The position numbers were made by a program, and so were the translations under genes. 64,000 bases of DNA from JBCCMQ01 sp039179985 (GTDB taxonomy: Bacteria > Pseudomonadota > Alphaproteobacteria > Rhodobacterales > Rhodobacteraceae): NCBI GenBank assembly GCA_039179985.1, contig JBCDED010000004.1:1-64000 (forward strand), read 5' to 3'. The notes under the pieces are model-generated. The model was not told the DNA's origin. It was given only the letters and a program-made list of their open reading frames with translations, and did not search any database. Shown piece by piece: positions 50,512 to 59,101 of the stretch (positions are counted from its first letter, which is position 1; every line of letters begins with the position of its first letter).

Positions 50512-51609
50512 ATGAAAATGTCAGAGATCGTCAACTACGGAATTGTCGGTTGCGGGATGATGGGGCAGGAACATCTGCGCAACATCGCGCTTTTGCCGCA
50601 GGCGCGGGTATCGGCAATCTACGAGCCGGACGAGATCATGGCGGCCAAGGCGAAGTCCATTGCGCCGAACGCCAGGATGATGGGGTCCCTCTGGGATCTT
50701 CTGGGGCACGATCCGCTCGACTGCCTACTGATCGCCAGCCCCAATCACCTGCATGTCACGCAGATGCAGGAGATTGCGGCGCGGCGGCCGCTGCCCCTTC
50801 TGGTCGAAAAGCCGCTCTTCACCGATACGGACGATCTGGTGGTTCTCGAAAGCTTCAGGGCGAGCTACCCCGCGCCCGTCTGGGTGGCGATGGAATATCG
50901 CTACATGCCGCCCATCCAGACGCTCATCGACGAGGTCGAGGCGGCCACCGGAGGTGTCAACATGCTGACGATACGCGAACATCGATTTCCCTTCCTCGAC
51001 AAGGTCGGCGCCTGGAACCGGTTTAACCGCTACACCGGCGGGACGCTTGTGGAGAAATGCTGCCATTTCTTTGATCTTATGCGCCTGATCCTGAAGGCCG
51101 AGCCGGTCCGCGTCATGGCCTCGGCAGGTCAGATGGTGAACCACAAGGACGAGGCGGTGGCGGGCGAGGTCCCGGATATCTGGGACTCGGGCTATGTGAT
51201 CGTCGATTTCGACAGCGGCGCGCGGGCCATGCTGGAGCTGTGCATGTACGCCGAAGGCAGCCGCTATCAGGAAGAGATCTCGGCGGTGGGGCCCACCGGC
51301 AAGATCGAGGCTTTCGTGCCCGGCCCGGGGCGGTTCTGGCCCACCCACCTGGGCGAACCGCCCATGGCGCAGGTTGTCGTCAGCCCGCGCAGCCCCAAAG
51401 GGCCGCAGACGGTGGAAATCCCGGTGGACCCGGCGATCCTTGACGCGGGCGACCACAACGGATCGACCTTTTACCAGCACGTGCGCTTTCAGGAACTGAT
51501 CCGCGGTGGCGGGATGCCCGCGGTCACGCTTCGCGACGGCGCCCGGGCGGTTGAGATGGGGCTGGCTGCACAGATATCGGCACTGGAAGGGCGCGCGGTG
51601 GAGCTTTGA
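50512..51609 (+). CDS. Gfo/Idh/MocA family NAD-binding protein (candidate NAD-dependent sulfoquinovosidase)
   Basis: 365 residues. Rossmann NAD loop GIVGCGMMGQEH (10-21), LIASPNHLH, LVEKPLFTDT (Lys-Pro of the EKP motif) and the C-terminal catalytic region RYTGGTLVEKCCHFFDLMRLI with the conserved His. Known activities are sugar dehydrogenases, but also NAD-dependent glycosidases including the sulfoquinovosidase family GH188. No classical GH31 sulfoquinovosidase gene is in this locus, so it could fill that role. ATG 50512 or 50518. It follows gntR by one base. Confidence 0.8.
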   Translation: MKMSEIVNYGIVGCGMMGQEHLRNIALLPQARVSAIYEPDEIMAAKAKSIAPNARMMGSLWDLLGHDPLDCLLIASPNHLHVTQMQEIAARRPLPLLVEKPLFTDTDDLVVLESFRASYPAPVWVAMEYRYMPPIQTLIDEVEAATGGVNMLTIREHRFPFLDKVGAWNRFNRYTGGTLVEKCCHFFDLMRLILKAEPVRVMASAGQMVNHKDEAVAGEVPDIWDSGYVIVDFDSGARAMLELCMYAEGSRYQEEISAVGPTGKIEAFVPGPGRFWPTHLGEPPMAQVVVSPRSPKGPQTVEIPVDPAILDAGDHNGSTFYQHVRFQELIRGGGMPAVTLRDGARAVEMGLAAQISALEGRAVEL

Positions 51610-51613
51610 AGCC

Positions 51614-52843
51614 TCACTCGCTGGCTGGCGCGCCCCCCAAAAATGCGTTGCCCATGGCATAGTCACAGGGCTTTTCCTGCATCTCCAGATGCAGATTGGT
51701 TCCGGTGTAGGGATTGGCCCGCGCAAGTGTTTCGTCAAAGTCGATGCCCAGGCCCGGCGCTTCGGGGGCCGGCACAAAGCCACCTTCCACGCGCAGGCTG
51801 TCCCGGATCAGGGCAGCGTGGAATGGGGTTTCGATGGTTTCGATCATCAACAAGTTCGGCGTCGACACGGCCAGATGAATGTTCGCTGCCCATTCCACTG
51901 GCCCCGCATAAAGATGCGGCGCCAGTTCTGCACCAAAGCTTTCGGCCACGGTGGCGATCTTCTTGGTCTCCCAGAGGCCTCCTGACCGGCCAAGGGCGGG
52001 TTGAAGGATGCGCGCGGCTCCCGAGCGCAGAACCGGGCCGAATTCCCACCGGGTTGTCAGCCGCTCGCCTGTCGCGACCGGGATGCGCACAGTGCGGGCG
52101 ACCTCGGCCATGGCCTCGGGGTTGTCCGGGGGTACCGGTTCTTCGAACCAGAGCGGCTGGAAGGGCTCCAGTGCATGGCCCAGCCTTATCGCCCCGCCAA
52201 CGCTGAACTGGCCGTGGGTGCCGAAAAGCAGGTCGGCCTTGTTGCCGACAGCCTCGCGGATCGCTGCGCAGAACCGCACCGACAGGTTAATGTCGCTCAT
52301 CGCGGGCTGGTGACCGCCCCGCAGCGTATAGGGGCCGGCAGGGTCGAATTTGACCGCCGTGTAACCTTCGCCGAGGCGCGCTATTGCGGTCTCCGCCGCC
52401 ATCTCGGGCGAGGTCCAGAAGCCCGAGATATCATGATGGCCAAGGGGGTAAAGGTAGGTGTAGGCGCGCAGGCGGTTGTTCATCCGGCCGCCCAGAAGGG
52501 CCCAGACCGGGCGTTCCAGCGCCTTGCCCAGCATGTCCCAACAGGCGATTTCTAGCCCCGAGAAGGCGCCCATCACGGTCAGGTCCGGGCGCTGTGTGAA
52601 GCCGCTGGAATAGGCGCGGCGGAACATCATCTCGACGCTCGCCGGATCCTCGCCGGCCATGTGGCGTTGAAAGACGTCCTCGATGACGCCTTTCATGGCG
52701 GCCGGACCCACGGAACTGGCATAGCATTCGCCGTAGCCCGAAATGCCGTTATCCGCGGTCAGTTTAACGATGGTCCAGTACCGCCCGCCCCAACCGGGGG
52801 CGGGCGGGGCGACGGTGAAAATCTCAAGGTCTTTCAGGCGCAT
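51614..52843 (-). CDS. Enolase-superfamily sugar-acid dehydratase (mandelate racemase/muconate lactonising type)
   Basis: 409 residues: N-terminal capping domain (YGECYASSVGPAA) and a TIM barrel with VKFDPAGPY, LFGTHGQFS, PLWFEEPVPPDN (metal Glu), VATGERL (metal Glu) and LAPHLYAG. The first metal-ligand position, usually Asp in a DAHG-type motif, reads GTHG, as in some galactonate/gluconate dehydratase-like groups. It probably dehydrates an aldonate to a 2-keto-3-deoxy acid. It lies 23 bases after the alcohol dehydrogenase gene on the minus strand and converges with the Gfo/Idh/MocA gene. Confidence 0.83.
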   Translation of the reverse strand: MRLKDLEIFTVAPPAPGWGGRYWTIVKLTADNGISGYGECYASSVGPAAMKGVIEDVFQRHMAGEDPASVEMMFRRAYSSGFTQRPDLTVMGAFSGLEIACWDMLGKALERPVWALLGGRMNNRLRAYTYLYPLGHHDISGFWTSPEMAAETAIARLGEGYTAVKFDPAGPYTLRGGHQPAMSDINLSVRFCAAIREAVGNKADLLFGTHGQFSVGGAIRLGHALEPFQPLWFEEPVPPDNPEAMAEVARTVRIPVATGERLTTRWEFGPVLRSGAARILQPALGRSGGLWETKKIATVAESFGAELAPHLYAGPVEWAANIHLAVSTPNLLMIETIETPFHAALIRDSLRVEGGFVPAPEAPGLGIDFDETLARANPYTGTNLHLEMQEKPCDYAMGNAFLGGAPASE

Positions 52844-52866
52844 CGGTCGGCCTTTCGGTGCGTGCC

Positions 52867-53943
52867 TCAGAAGACGATCACATTTCGTCGCGCAGCGCCA
52901 CTGCGGGTGTCGGCGATGGCCTCGTTGATCTGGTCAAATCGCCAGCGGCCTGAAATGAGTTCGTCAAGCTTGAGCCGGTCCTGCGCATAGAGGTCGACCA
53001 TCCAGGGGATATCGCGCGCCAGGACGGTATCGCCCATTTTCGTGCCGATCATGCCCTGGCCTAGGGCGGCCAGCACAACGGGTTCGTACCGGGCGGTGTC
53101 GCCGCTATGGGGCATGCCGACCATGTAGATGGATCCGCCCGGTGCCAGGAGCCGCGGCGCGCTTTCATAGGCAGGGATCGCGCCCACGGTGACAAAGACC
53201 GCGTCGGCAAGTCGTCCTGTCATTTGTCTCAGCGCCTTCCACGGCTTCTCTTCCGTTGCAAGTATGCCGTCGGTTGCGCCGAAATCCCGCGCCATGTCCA
53301 GCTTCTCGGGCACCATGTCTACGGCGACAATGCGTGCTGCGCCGGCGATGCGTGCGCCCTGAATGGCGTTCAGACCCACGCCTCCGGCACCGATCACCAC
53401 AATGCATTGCCCGGGCCGGACATTTGCCGTGTTCACAACCGCTCCAACGCCCGTCACGACCCCGCAGGCCAACAGCGCCGCCGCATCCGCCGCCATCTCG
53501 TCCGGCACCTTGGCGATCTGGCTTTGGTCCACCACAACCTTTTCGGCAAAGGCGCCGCAATCCATGCCCTGGGCAACCGCTTCGCCGCCGATAGAGAGGG
53601 GGCCGGTGTCTTTACGCGGTGAAAGACACAGAACCGGAGCGCCTGAGCCGCAGCTGGCGCAATGGCCGCACGCGCGGATCAGCGTCACGATCACCGCATC
53701 GCCCGGGGCGTAGCCCTGCGCGGCGGAGCCGACAGCCGTGACGGTGCCCGCCGCTTCGTGGCCGTAAACTGCCGGAAGGGCGCCGCCCCAGGCACCGTCC
53801 ATGAATGAGATGTCCGAGTGGCAGATCGCCACGGCGCCAAGCGTAACCTCGACCTCGCGACCTTCGGGCCCACGCAGATCCACGTCTTCCAAGCTCAACG
53901 GTGCGCCGAATTCCCGGCAGACGGCCGCTTTGACTGTTCCCAT
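52867..53943 (-). CDS. Zinc-binding alcohol dehydrogenase (MDR family, class III-like)
   Basis: 358 residues. Catalytic zinc residues are in AICHSDISF and YGHEAAGTV; the structural zinc tetrad is in CGHCASCGSGAPVLC; the NAD loop is VIGAGGVGLNAI. The order matches glutathione-independent class III-like dehydrogenases such as TadD/AdhC relatives. Start MGTVKAAVCREFG at 53943. It heads a two-gene minus-strand unit with the enolase-superfamily dehydratase and could oxidise a sugar-derived alcohol or aldehyde. Confidence 0.87.
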   Translation of the reverse strand: MGTVKAAVCREFGAPLSLEDVDLRGPEGREVEVTLGAVAICHSDISFMDGAWGGALPAVYGHEAAGTVTAVGSAAQGYAPGDAVIVTLIRACGHCASCGSGAPVLCLSPRKDTGPLSIGGEAVAQGMDCGAFAEKVVVDQSQIAKVPDEMAADAAALLACGVVTGVGAVVNTANVRPGQCIVVIGAGGVGLNAIQGARIAGAARIVAVDMVPEKLDMARDFGATDGILATEEKPWKALRQMTGRLADAVFVTVGAIPAYESAPRLLAPGGSIYMVGMPHSGDTARYEPVVLAALGQGMIGTKMGDTVLARDIPWMVDLYAQDRLKLDELISGRWRFDQINEAIADTRSGAARRNVIVF

Positions 53944-54024
53944 ATCTTCAGCGTCCCTCGCAGCTTCTCTTGACAGGTTTCCCAAGTGATCGCGCGGGCG
54001 CTGTGCCGTTTGCGTCAGTTCTGG

Positions 54025-55233
54025 TCAGGCTGCGGCAGGCCGCCGCCCGAGAGCTAGGAAAATTCCGCACACGAACATCAGACCCATTGAAACGAAAAAT
54101 GCCGCGCCGGGCTGATAAACGGGGGCGCCCGCGGCGGTAAAGGTGTCGAAGACTTCGGTCATAGCGAGCGGTGAAAAGATCACCGCCACTGACCGCGTGC
54201 TGGAGATCACGCCCTGCAGTTCGCCCTGGCTGTCATCTGGCACACGCTTGGACATGATGCCCTGAAGGGCCGGGGTCACAACGGCGCCAAGCGCGGTCAG
54301 CGGCGTCAGGATCAACGCCAGCGTGCCGCTGGTGACAAGGGCGAGTGCGAGGAAGGCGAAAACGTTGAAGACAAGCCCGTAGACAATCGTGCCCATCTCG
54401 CCCAACCGGCGAAGGATGACGCGAATGAGCCCGCCCTGTACGATCGCGATGGAGATCCCGAACGCCGCAAGGGACAGTCCGATCATTGCCGGGTCCCAGC
54501 CAAAGCGCGCTTCGGTGAAATAGGCCCAGGTCGCCGGGTAGACGAAAAAGGCAAATTCATACGTGAAGAAGATTGCGAGAAACCAACCGACGCTGGGCAG
54601 GCTGCCGATGTTGGCGAAGGCGCCGAAAGGATTGGCGCGTTTCCAGGAAAATGGCCTGCGAATTGCATCGGTCACGGTCTCAGGCATTACGAGCGCGCCG
54701 AAGATCAGGTTGGCCGCGGCAAGCAGGGCGGCCGCCGCAAAGGGCGCACGACTGCCATATTCGCCCAGCACGCCGCCGATCAGCGGCCCAAGGACAAAGC
54801 CCACGCCAAAGGCGGCGCCCATCAGTCCGAAATTGGCGGCCTTCTCCTCAGGCTTTGAGATATCAGCGATAAACGCGCCCGCCGTCGATTGCGTTGAGGC
54901 GGCGATGCCGGTTAGAATCTGCATGGACAGAAGCAGCCAGATGCTGCCCGCCAGCGTCATCATGGTATAGCCGATGGCCATGACGCCCAGGGACACCAAA
55001 AGGACCGGGCGCCGGCCGAAGCGGTCCGAGAAATTGCCGACGGTGGGCCCAAAGAGGAACTGCATGGCCGCAAAGGTGCTGGACAGATATCCGCCCCAGA
55101 CGGCGGCCTCGCCGAGGGTGCCGCCTTCGACTTCCTGCAAAAGCTGCGGCATCACTGGCAAGATCAGCCCGATGCCCATGGCGTCGATGGTCAGGGTGAT
55201 CAGAATGAAGGTGAGCGGCAGGCGTGGTTTCAT
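54025..55233 (-). CDS. MFS transporter, TetA-like (DHA1)
   Basis: 402 residues, 12 transmembrane helices. The MFS motif A is GNFSDRFGRRPVLL in loop 2-3, and motif C lies in helix 5 (GAAFGVGFVLGPLIGG). The first helix, TLTIDAMGIGLILPVMPQLL, is typical of the tetracycline/multidrug group. Start MKPRLPLTF at 55233. It is 67 bases downstream of pcaB on the same strand and may export or import an aromatic compound, but resistance-type efflux fits the sequence better than PcaK. Confidence 0.87.
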   Translation of the reverse strand: MKPRLPLTFILITLTIDAMGIGLILPVMPQLLQEVEGGTLGEAAVWGGYLSSTFAAMQFLFGPTVGNFSDRFGRRPVLLVSLGVMAIGYTMMTLAGSIWLLLSMQILTGIAASTQSTAGAFIADISKPEEKAANFGLMGAAFGVGFVLGPLIGGVLGEYGSRAPFAAAALLAAANLIFGALVMPETVTDAIRRPFSWKRANPFGAFANIGSLPSVGWFLAIFFTYEFAFFVYPATWAYFTEARFGWDPAMIGLSLAAFGISIAIVQGGLIRVILRRLGEMGTIVYGLVFNVFAFLALALVTSGTLALILTPLTALGAVVTPALQGIMSKRVPDDSQGELQGVISSTRSVAVIFSPLAMTEVFDTFTAAGAPVYQPGAAFFVSMGLMFVCGIFLALGRRPAAA

Positions 55234-55300
55234 TGCGTTCTCAAGCGGGACACTCCTGCCTGATAGCCGCCGGAACGGCTGGGCGAAAGGCCGTGTTTTT

Positions 55301-56629
55301 TCAGATCGCGCGCGCTGCCGCCGCGAAGTGCCGTGCCTCCACCGGCGCTGTGCCCAGTTGCCGACGGGGCTCGAACACCTCTCGGAGGTCCGTTTCAGGC
55401 CAACGGGCGTTGGCAAGGTCCGCCAGCGACGTGCCTGTTTTGGCAACATCCGCACACAGCGCCTTGACCGCTCCTTGAGCCTCGGGGCGCGGCATCTGGC
55501 GGGCAAGGGCAAAACTCAGCGCCTCGGCGAAGATCAGCCCGCCGCCAAGGCGTAGGTTTTCAGACATGCGCTCAGGTCTTGGTTCCAGCCCCTCGACTGT
55601 GTCATTCGCCGTGGCAAGAGCCCGGGACGTGGCCAGAACAAGCTGCGGCAGTGCCAGCCATTCGCTGAACCAAGCTGCACCGTCGCGTTCCTGCCGGTGG
55701 ACACCTGCGGTATGCAATACGCTAGAAAGGCCCACAGAGTAGCTGGCCAGCGCCCCCAGAACCGACGGCCCGACCGGATTTGCCTTTTGCGGCATGGTGG
55801 AGGACGACCCGGCGCCCGTCAGCCGCAGCTCGCCCAGCTCGGGCTGCGCGCCGAGGGTGATGTCCTCACCGAATTTGCCGAGGCTCACGGCAATACGCGT
55901 TAGCCAGGCGGCAAGCTCGGCGATGCGGTCCCGCTGACTGTGCCAGCTGCCGCCCGGGTCACCGAGCCCGAGGTCTGCGGCAAGCTGCGCGCGTACCGCC
56001 GGGCCGTCCGCGCCCATGGCCGAAAGGGTGCCGGCCGCGCCAGACAGGCTGACGACCAGGAGGCGCGGGCGCATATCGGTCAGGCTGTCCAGGGCGCGGA
56101 TCAAGGGGGCGCCCCATGTCGCGACGACCGCGCCGAAGCTGGTGACGGTTGCGTGCTGGCCGTAGGTGCGTCCGGCCATGGGCGTTTCGGCATGCGTTTC
56201 GGCAAGGTCTGCAAGGTGGATGAGTAACCGCTCTGTCTCGCCCTTCATATGCTCCAGCGCTCGGCGCAGACGCAGAATAAGGCCCGTCTCCATGATGTCC
56301 TGACTGGTGGCGCCCCAATGGACATAGGAGGCGTGCTCGGGAGCAGACATCGCCTCCCGAAAGGCTGCCACGAGCGCCGGAACCACAACGCCGTTCTTCC
56401 CTGTGGCCGTGGCCAGTTGGGCCGGGTCGATTAGCAACTCGCGGCTGGCACGGTCGATTGCGGCTGCGCTGTCTGCCGGAATGAGGCCAAGCGAACCTTG
56501 CGCCTTGGCCAGAGCCCCCAACACAAGCAACATCGAACGAACCTCGGCACCGTCGGACAAGAGCCTGCCCACGACGGGTTCATGAAAAAGCTCCGTCATG
56601 ATTGCGCTGTCAAAGGGGCTCGCGGGCAC
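55301..56629 (-). CDS. pcaB: 3-carboxy-cis,cis-muconate cycloisomerase
   Basis: 442 residues of the fumarase/aspartase superfamily. The signature loop is GSSSTMPQKANPVGPS (about 262-277) with catalytic Ser; HWGATSQDIMETG and the GRTYGQHA stretch are also present. It converts 3-carboxy-cis,cis-muconate to 4-carboxymuconolactone in the protocatechuate branch of the beta-ketoadipate pathway. It starts 2 bases after pcaG, so it is coupled. ATG 56629 matches the family start; ATG 56599 is an alternative. Confidence 0.93.
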   Translation of the reverse strand: MPASPFDSAIMTELFHEPVVGRLLSDGAEVRSMLLVLGALAKAQGSLGLIPADSAAAIDRASRELLIDPAQLATATGKNGVVVPALVAAFREAMSAPEHASYVHWGATSQDIMETGLILRLRRALEHMKGETERLLIHLADLAETHAETPMAGRTYGQHATVTSFGAVVATWGAPLIRALDSLTDMRPRLLVVSLSGAAGTLSAMGADGPAVRAQLAADLGLGDPGGSWHSQRDRIAELAAWLTRIAVSLGKFGEDITLGAQPELGELRLTGAGSSSTMPQKANPVGPSVLGALASYSVGLSSVLHTAGVHRQERDGAAWFSEWLALPQLVLATSRALATANDTVEGLEPRPERMSENLRLGGGLIFAEALSFALARQMPRPEAQGAVKALCADVAKTGTSLADLANARWPETDLREVFEPRRQLGTAPVEARHFAAAARAI

Positions 56630-56631
56630 GC

Positions 56632-57213
56632 TCAGAGATCCAGGAACACGGTTTCACGTTCACCCTGTAGATGGATGTCGTGGGAAAATGCGTTCGGCCC
56701 GATGGCTTTGGCCACCAGGGTTTCCCGGCGCTCCGGCTGTTCGATCCGGCCCAGAAGCGGATCGGCCTCCAGAGCGTCACCGGCAAAATAGATCCGCGTG
56801 GCGAGGCCCAGGTTGATGCCACGGGACACGATCCAAAGGTCGATGTGCGGCGCTTGCGGGCGACCGTCGCGGGTGTTCACTACGCCTGGCTTGATTGTCT
56901 CCAGCGTCCAGACCCCGTTCTGCAGATCCGCGATAAACCGCGCGTGCCCCTCGGCGCCCGGTCCGAACGTCCCGTCGGCGCCTGCCTGCCAGCTTTCCAC
57001 CATCACGTCTTTCAGGGGCGTGCCCGTGCCGTCGATGATCCGGCCCGTGACGGTGATGCGCTCGCCCGGCGCGTCCTTGGAAAATGCCTCGGCAGCCAGC
57101 GTATCCGGGTAGATGCTGTCGATCCCGATCGCGCGCGGTGTACAGCCGATGTGCACATAAGGGCCTGCTGTCTGGCTTGGGGTTTCGGCCAGCCAATCTA
57201 ACGTCTGCGGCAT
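56632..57213 (-). CDS. pcaG: Protocatechuate 3,4-dioxygenase alpha subunit
   Basis: 193 residues of the intradiol dioxygenase fold, QTAGPYVHIGC at the N-terminus and GRIIDGTGTPLKDVMVESWQ in the core. The iron ligands of the beta subunit are not retained, as expected for PcaG. It pairs with PcaH to form the ring-cleaving enzyme. Start MPQTLDWLAE at 57213, 1 base from the pcaH stop. Confidence 0.94.
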   Translation of the reverse strand: MPQTLDWLAETPSQTAGPYVHIGCTPRAIGIDSIYPDTLAAEAFSKDAPGERITVTGRIIDGTGTPLKDVMVESWQAGADGTFGPGAEGHARFIADLQNGVWTLETIKPGVVNTRDGRPQAPHIDLWIVSRGINLGLATRIYFAGDALEADPLLGRIEQPERRETLVAKAIGPNAFSHDIHLQGERETVFLDL

Positions 57214-57214
57214 C

Positions 57215-57940
57215 TCAGAGGGCCTCCATCCGGTTTTCGAACAAGGTCTGCCGCGTGCCGCGCAAAACAATGTCGAATTTATAGGCCAGAGCGTCCATGG
57301 GCAGGGCGCGCGACATATCGAGGGGCGCCACCAGCCGCTCGACTGCGGACTGATCCGGGATTGAATGGACGATGGGGCAACGGGCGATCAGCGGGTCGCC
57401 TTCGAAATACATCTGTGTGATCAGCCGCTGCCCCCAGGCCCGTCCGAAGACAGAGAAATGGATGTGCATGGGCCGCCAGTCGTTGACGCCATTGGGCCAG
57501 GGATAGGCGCCGGGGCGGACGGTCAGGAACTCATAGGCACCGGAGTCATCTGTGACCGTGCGCCCGCAACCGCCGAAATTAGGGTCGAGTGGTGCAAGGT
57601 AGCCGTCGTGTTTGTGGCGGTAGCGCCCGCCCGCGTTGGCTTGCCAGATTTCCACCAGCACGCCGGGCTGAGGGCGACCCGATTGATCAAGCACTCGGCC
57701 ATGGACCACGATCCTTTCGCCCACGGCGGGGGCCTCGCCGCCCGTGAAGTTCAGGATAAGGTTGTTGTCGAGGGGCCCCAGAGTATCCTGGCCATAGACC
57801 GGCCCGGTTTCCTCGGTCGGGGTCGACGGCATGGACAAAAGGGGCAGGCGCGGACTGCGCGCGGTGGTGGTCTTATAGGCCGGTGCGTAGGCCGGCGGAT
57901 GGTCAGAATAGTTACGCTGGACCAGAGGAAGCGGTGTCAT
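57215..57940 (-). CDS. pcaH: Protocatechuate 3,4-dioxygenase beta subunit
   Basis: 241 residues. The intradiol signature GRVLDQSGRPQPGVLVEIWQ is present, with the catalytic ferric ligands Tyr (GGRYRHK), Tyr and the two His in RPMHIHFSVFG. It cleaves protocatechuate to 3-carboxy-cis,cis-muconate using oxygen. The start overlaps the pcaC stop by 4 bases. Confidence 0.95.
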   Translation of the reverse strand: MTPLPLVQRNYSDHPPAYAPAYKTTTARSPRLPLLSMPSTPTEETGPVYGQDTLGPLDNNLILNFTGGEAPAVGERIVVHGRVLDQSGRPQPGVLVEIWQANAGGRYRHKHDGYLAPLDPNFGGCGRTVTDDSGAYEFLTVRPGAYPWPNGVNDWRPMHIHFSVFGRAWGQRLITQMYFEGDPLIARCPIVHSIPDQSAVERLVAPLDMSRALPMDALAYKFDIVLRGTRQTLFENRMEAL

Positions 57941-58320
57941 TCCCGACCCTCCATTTCAGCAAAAGTCACTTTGGCGAGCTTGATTGCGTGATTGGCCTTG
58001 GGCACACCGGCGTAGATCGCTACGTGCAGGAAAGCCTCCATCACGTCGTCTTTGCTGGCACCGGTGTTCGCCGTGGCGCGTATGTGCATGGGGATTTCTT
58101 CGAAATTGCCGGTCGCTGCGAGCAGCGCCAGCGTTAGCATTGAGCGCTCGCGCCGGCTGATTTTCTCCGACGCCCAGACCGTGCCCCAGGCGCCTTCCGT
58201 GATCAGCGTCTGGAAGGGTTCATCGAAGGGTGTCTTTTCCGCTTCGGCCCGGTCCACGTGGGTGTCGCCCAGAACGGATCGGCGGACCTCCATGCCTTTC
58301 TTGTGGCGCGTGTCAGACAT
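57937..58320 (-). CDS. pcaC: 4-carboxymuconolactone decarboxylase
   Basis: 127 residues of the CMD family: ISRRERSMLTLALLAATGN and ANTGASKDDVMEAFLHVAIYAG. It lacks the Cys-x-x-Cys of the AhpD branch, as PcaC should. Converts 4-carboxymuconolactone to 3-oxoadipate enol-lactone. The start overlaps the pcaD stop by 8 bases. Confidence 0.93.
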   Translation of the reverse strand: MSDTRHKKGMEVRRSVLGDTHVDRAEAEKTPFDEPFQTLITEGAWGTVWASEKISRRERSMLTLALLAATGNFEEIPMHIRATANTGASKDDVMEAFLHVAIYAGVPKANHAIKLAKVTFAEMEGRE

Positions 58321-59101
58321 GGCCCAGCTCCTTGAGGAATGTGGCGAGCGTTTCGGCGTATTCGTCCGGTGCCTCTACGCAGGGCAAATGTCCGGCCCCC
58401 CGGATGAGGTGGAAACGAGACCCTTTGATTAACTCCGCCGTCTCGCGCACCAGATCGGGCGGCGTCGACCCGTCTTCGCTGCCCGCGATGGCGAGCGTCG
58501 GAAGTGTGAGCGTCGCCGTGGTGCTGTAGAAATCCGTGCCCTGGATCGCCGCCGAGCAGCCGGCATATCCGTCGTCTGGCGTGTTCGTCAGCATGGTCTT
58601 CCAGGCGCTCAGTTCTGGTGTGGCGCGAAAGACTTTAGAGAACCAGCGTTCCATCACCGCGTCGGCGAGGCTTGCCACGCCATCTGCCGCAACGCCATCT
58701 ATCCGCTCTTGCCACAACTTGGTTGTGCCGATCCTCGCTGCGGTGTTTGAGATGACCATGGCACGGATCTGGTCCAGCCGTTTCACGGCAAGCCCCTGGG
58801 CGATCATGCCGCCGATCGAGAGCCCCACGAAGACGCAGTTCCGCACCTCAAGATGGTCGAGCAGGCGTTCTGCGTCGCGCACCAATGCCCCCATCGTAAA
58901 GGGCGCCGGGGGACAGGTGCTTAGCCCATGGCCGCGCTTGTCGTAGCGGATGATCCTGAGGCCCGCAGGCAGAAGCGGCAGGATCTTGTCCCAAAGCCGT
59001 AGATCCGTGCCGAGACTGTTGGCGAAGACCACGGGCGCGCCGGCGGGGTCACCGTCAACGCGGTAGTGCAGGGTCACGTCGTCAAGCTCCAGAACATCCA
59101 T
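58313..59101 (-). CDS. pcaD: 3-oxoadipate enol-lactonase
   Basis: 262-residue alpha/beta hydrolase. The nucleophile elbow is GLSIGG (VFVGLSIGGMIAQG, Ser about 97), the oxyanion region ANSLGTDLRLWD is near residue 27-38, and the terminal His lies in GAGHLPCVEAP. It hydrolyses the enol-lactone to 3-oxoadipate. The start shares one base with the pobA stop. The last steps (pcaIJ, pcaF) are not in this window. Confidence 0.93.
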   Translation of the reverse strand: MDVLELDDVTLHYRVDGDPAGAPVVFANSLGTDLRLWDKILPLLPAGLRIIRYDKRGHGLSTCPPAPFTMGALVRDAERLLDHLEVRNCVFVGLSIGGMIAQGLAVKRLDQIRAMVISNTAARIGTTKLWQERIDGVAADGVASLADAVMERWFSKVFRATPELSAWKTMLTNTPDDGYAGCSAAIQGTDFYSTTATLTLPTLAIAGSEDGSTPPDLVRETAELIKGSRFHLIRGAGHLPCVEAPDEYAETLATFLKELGHV

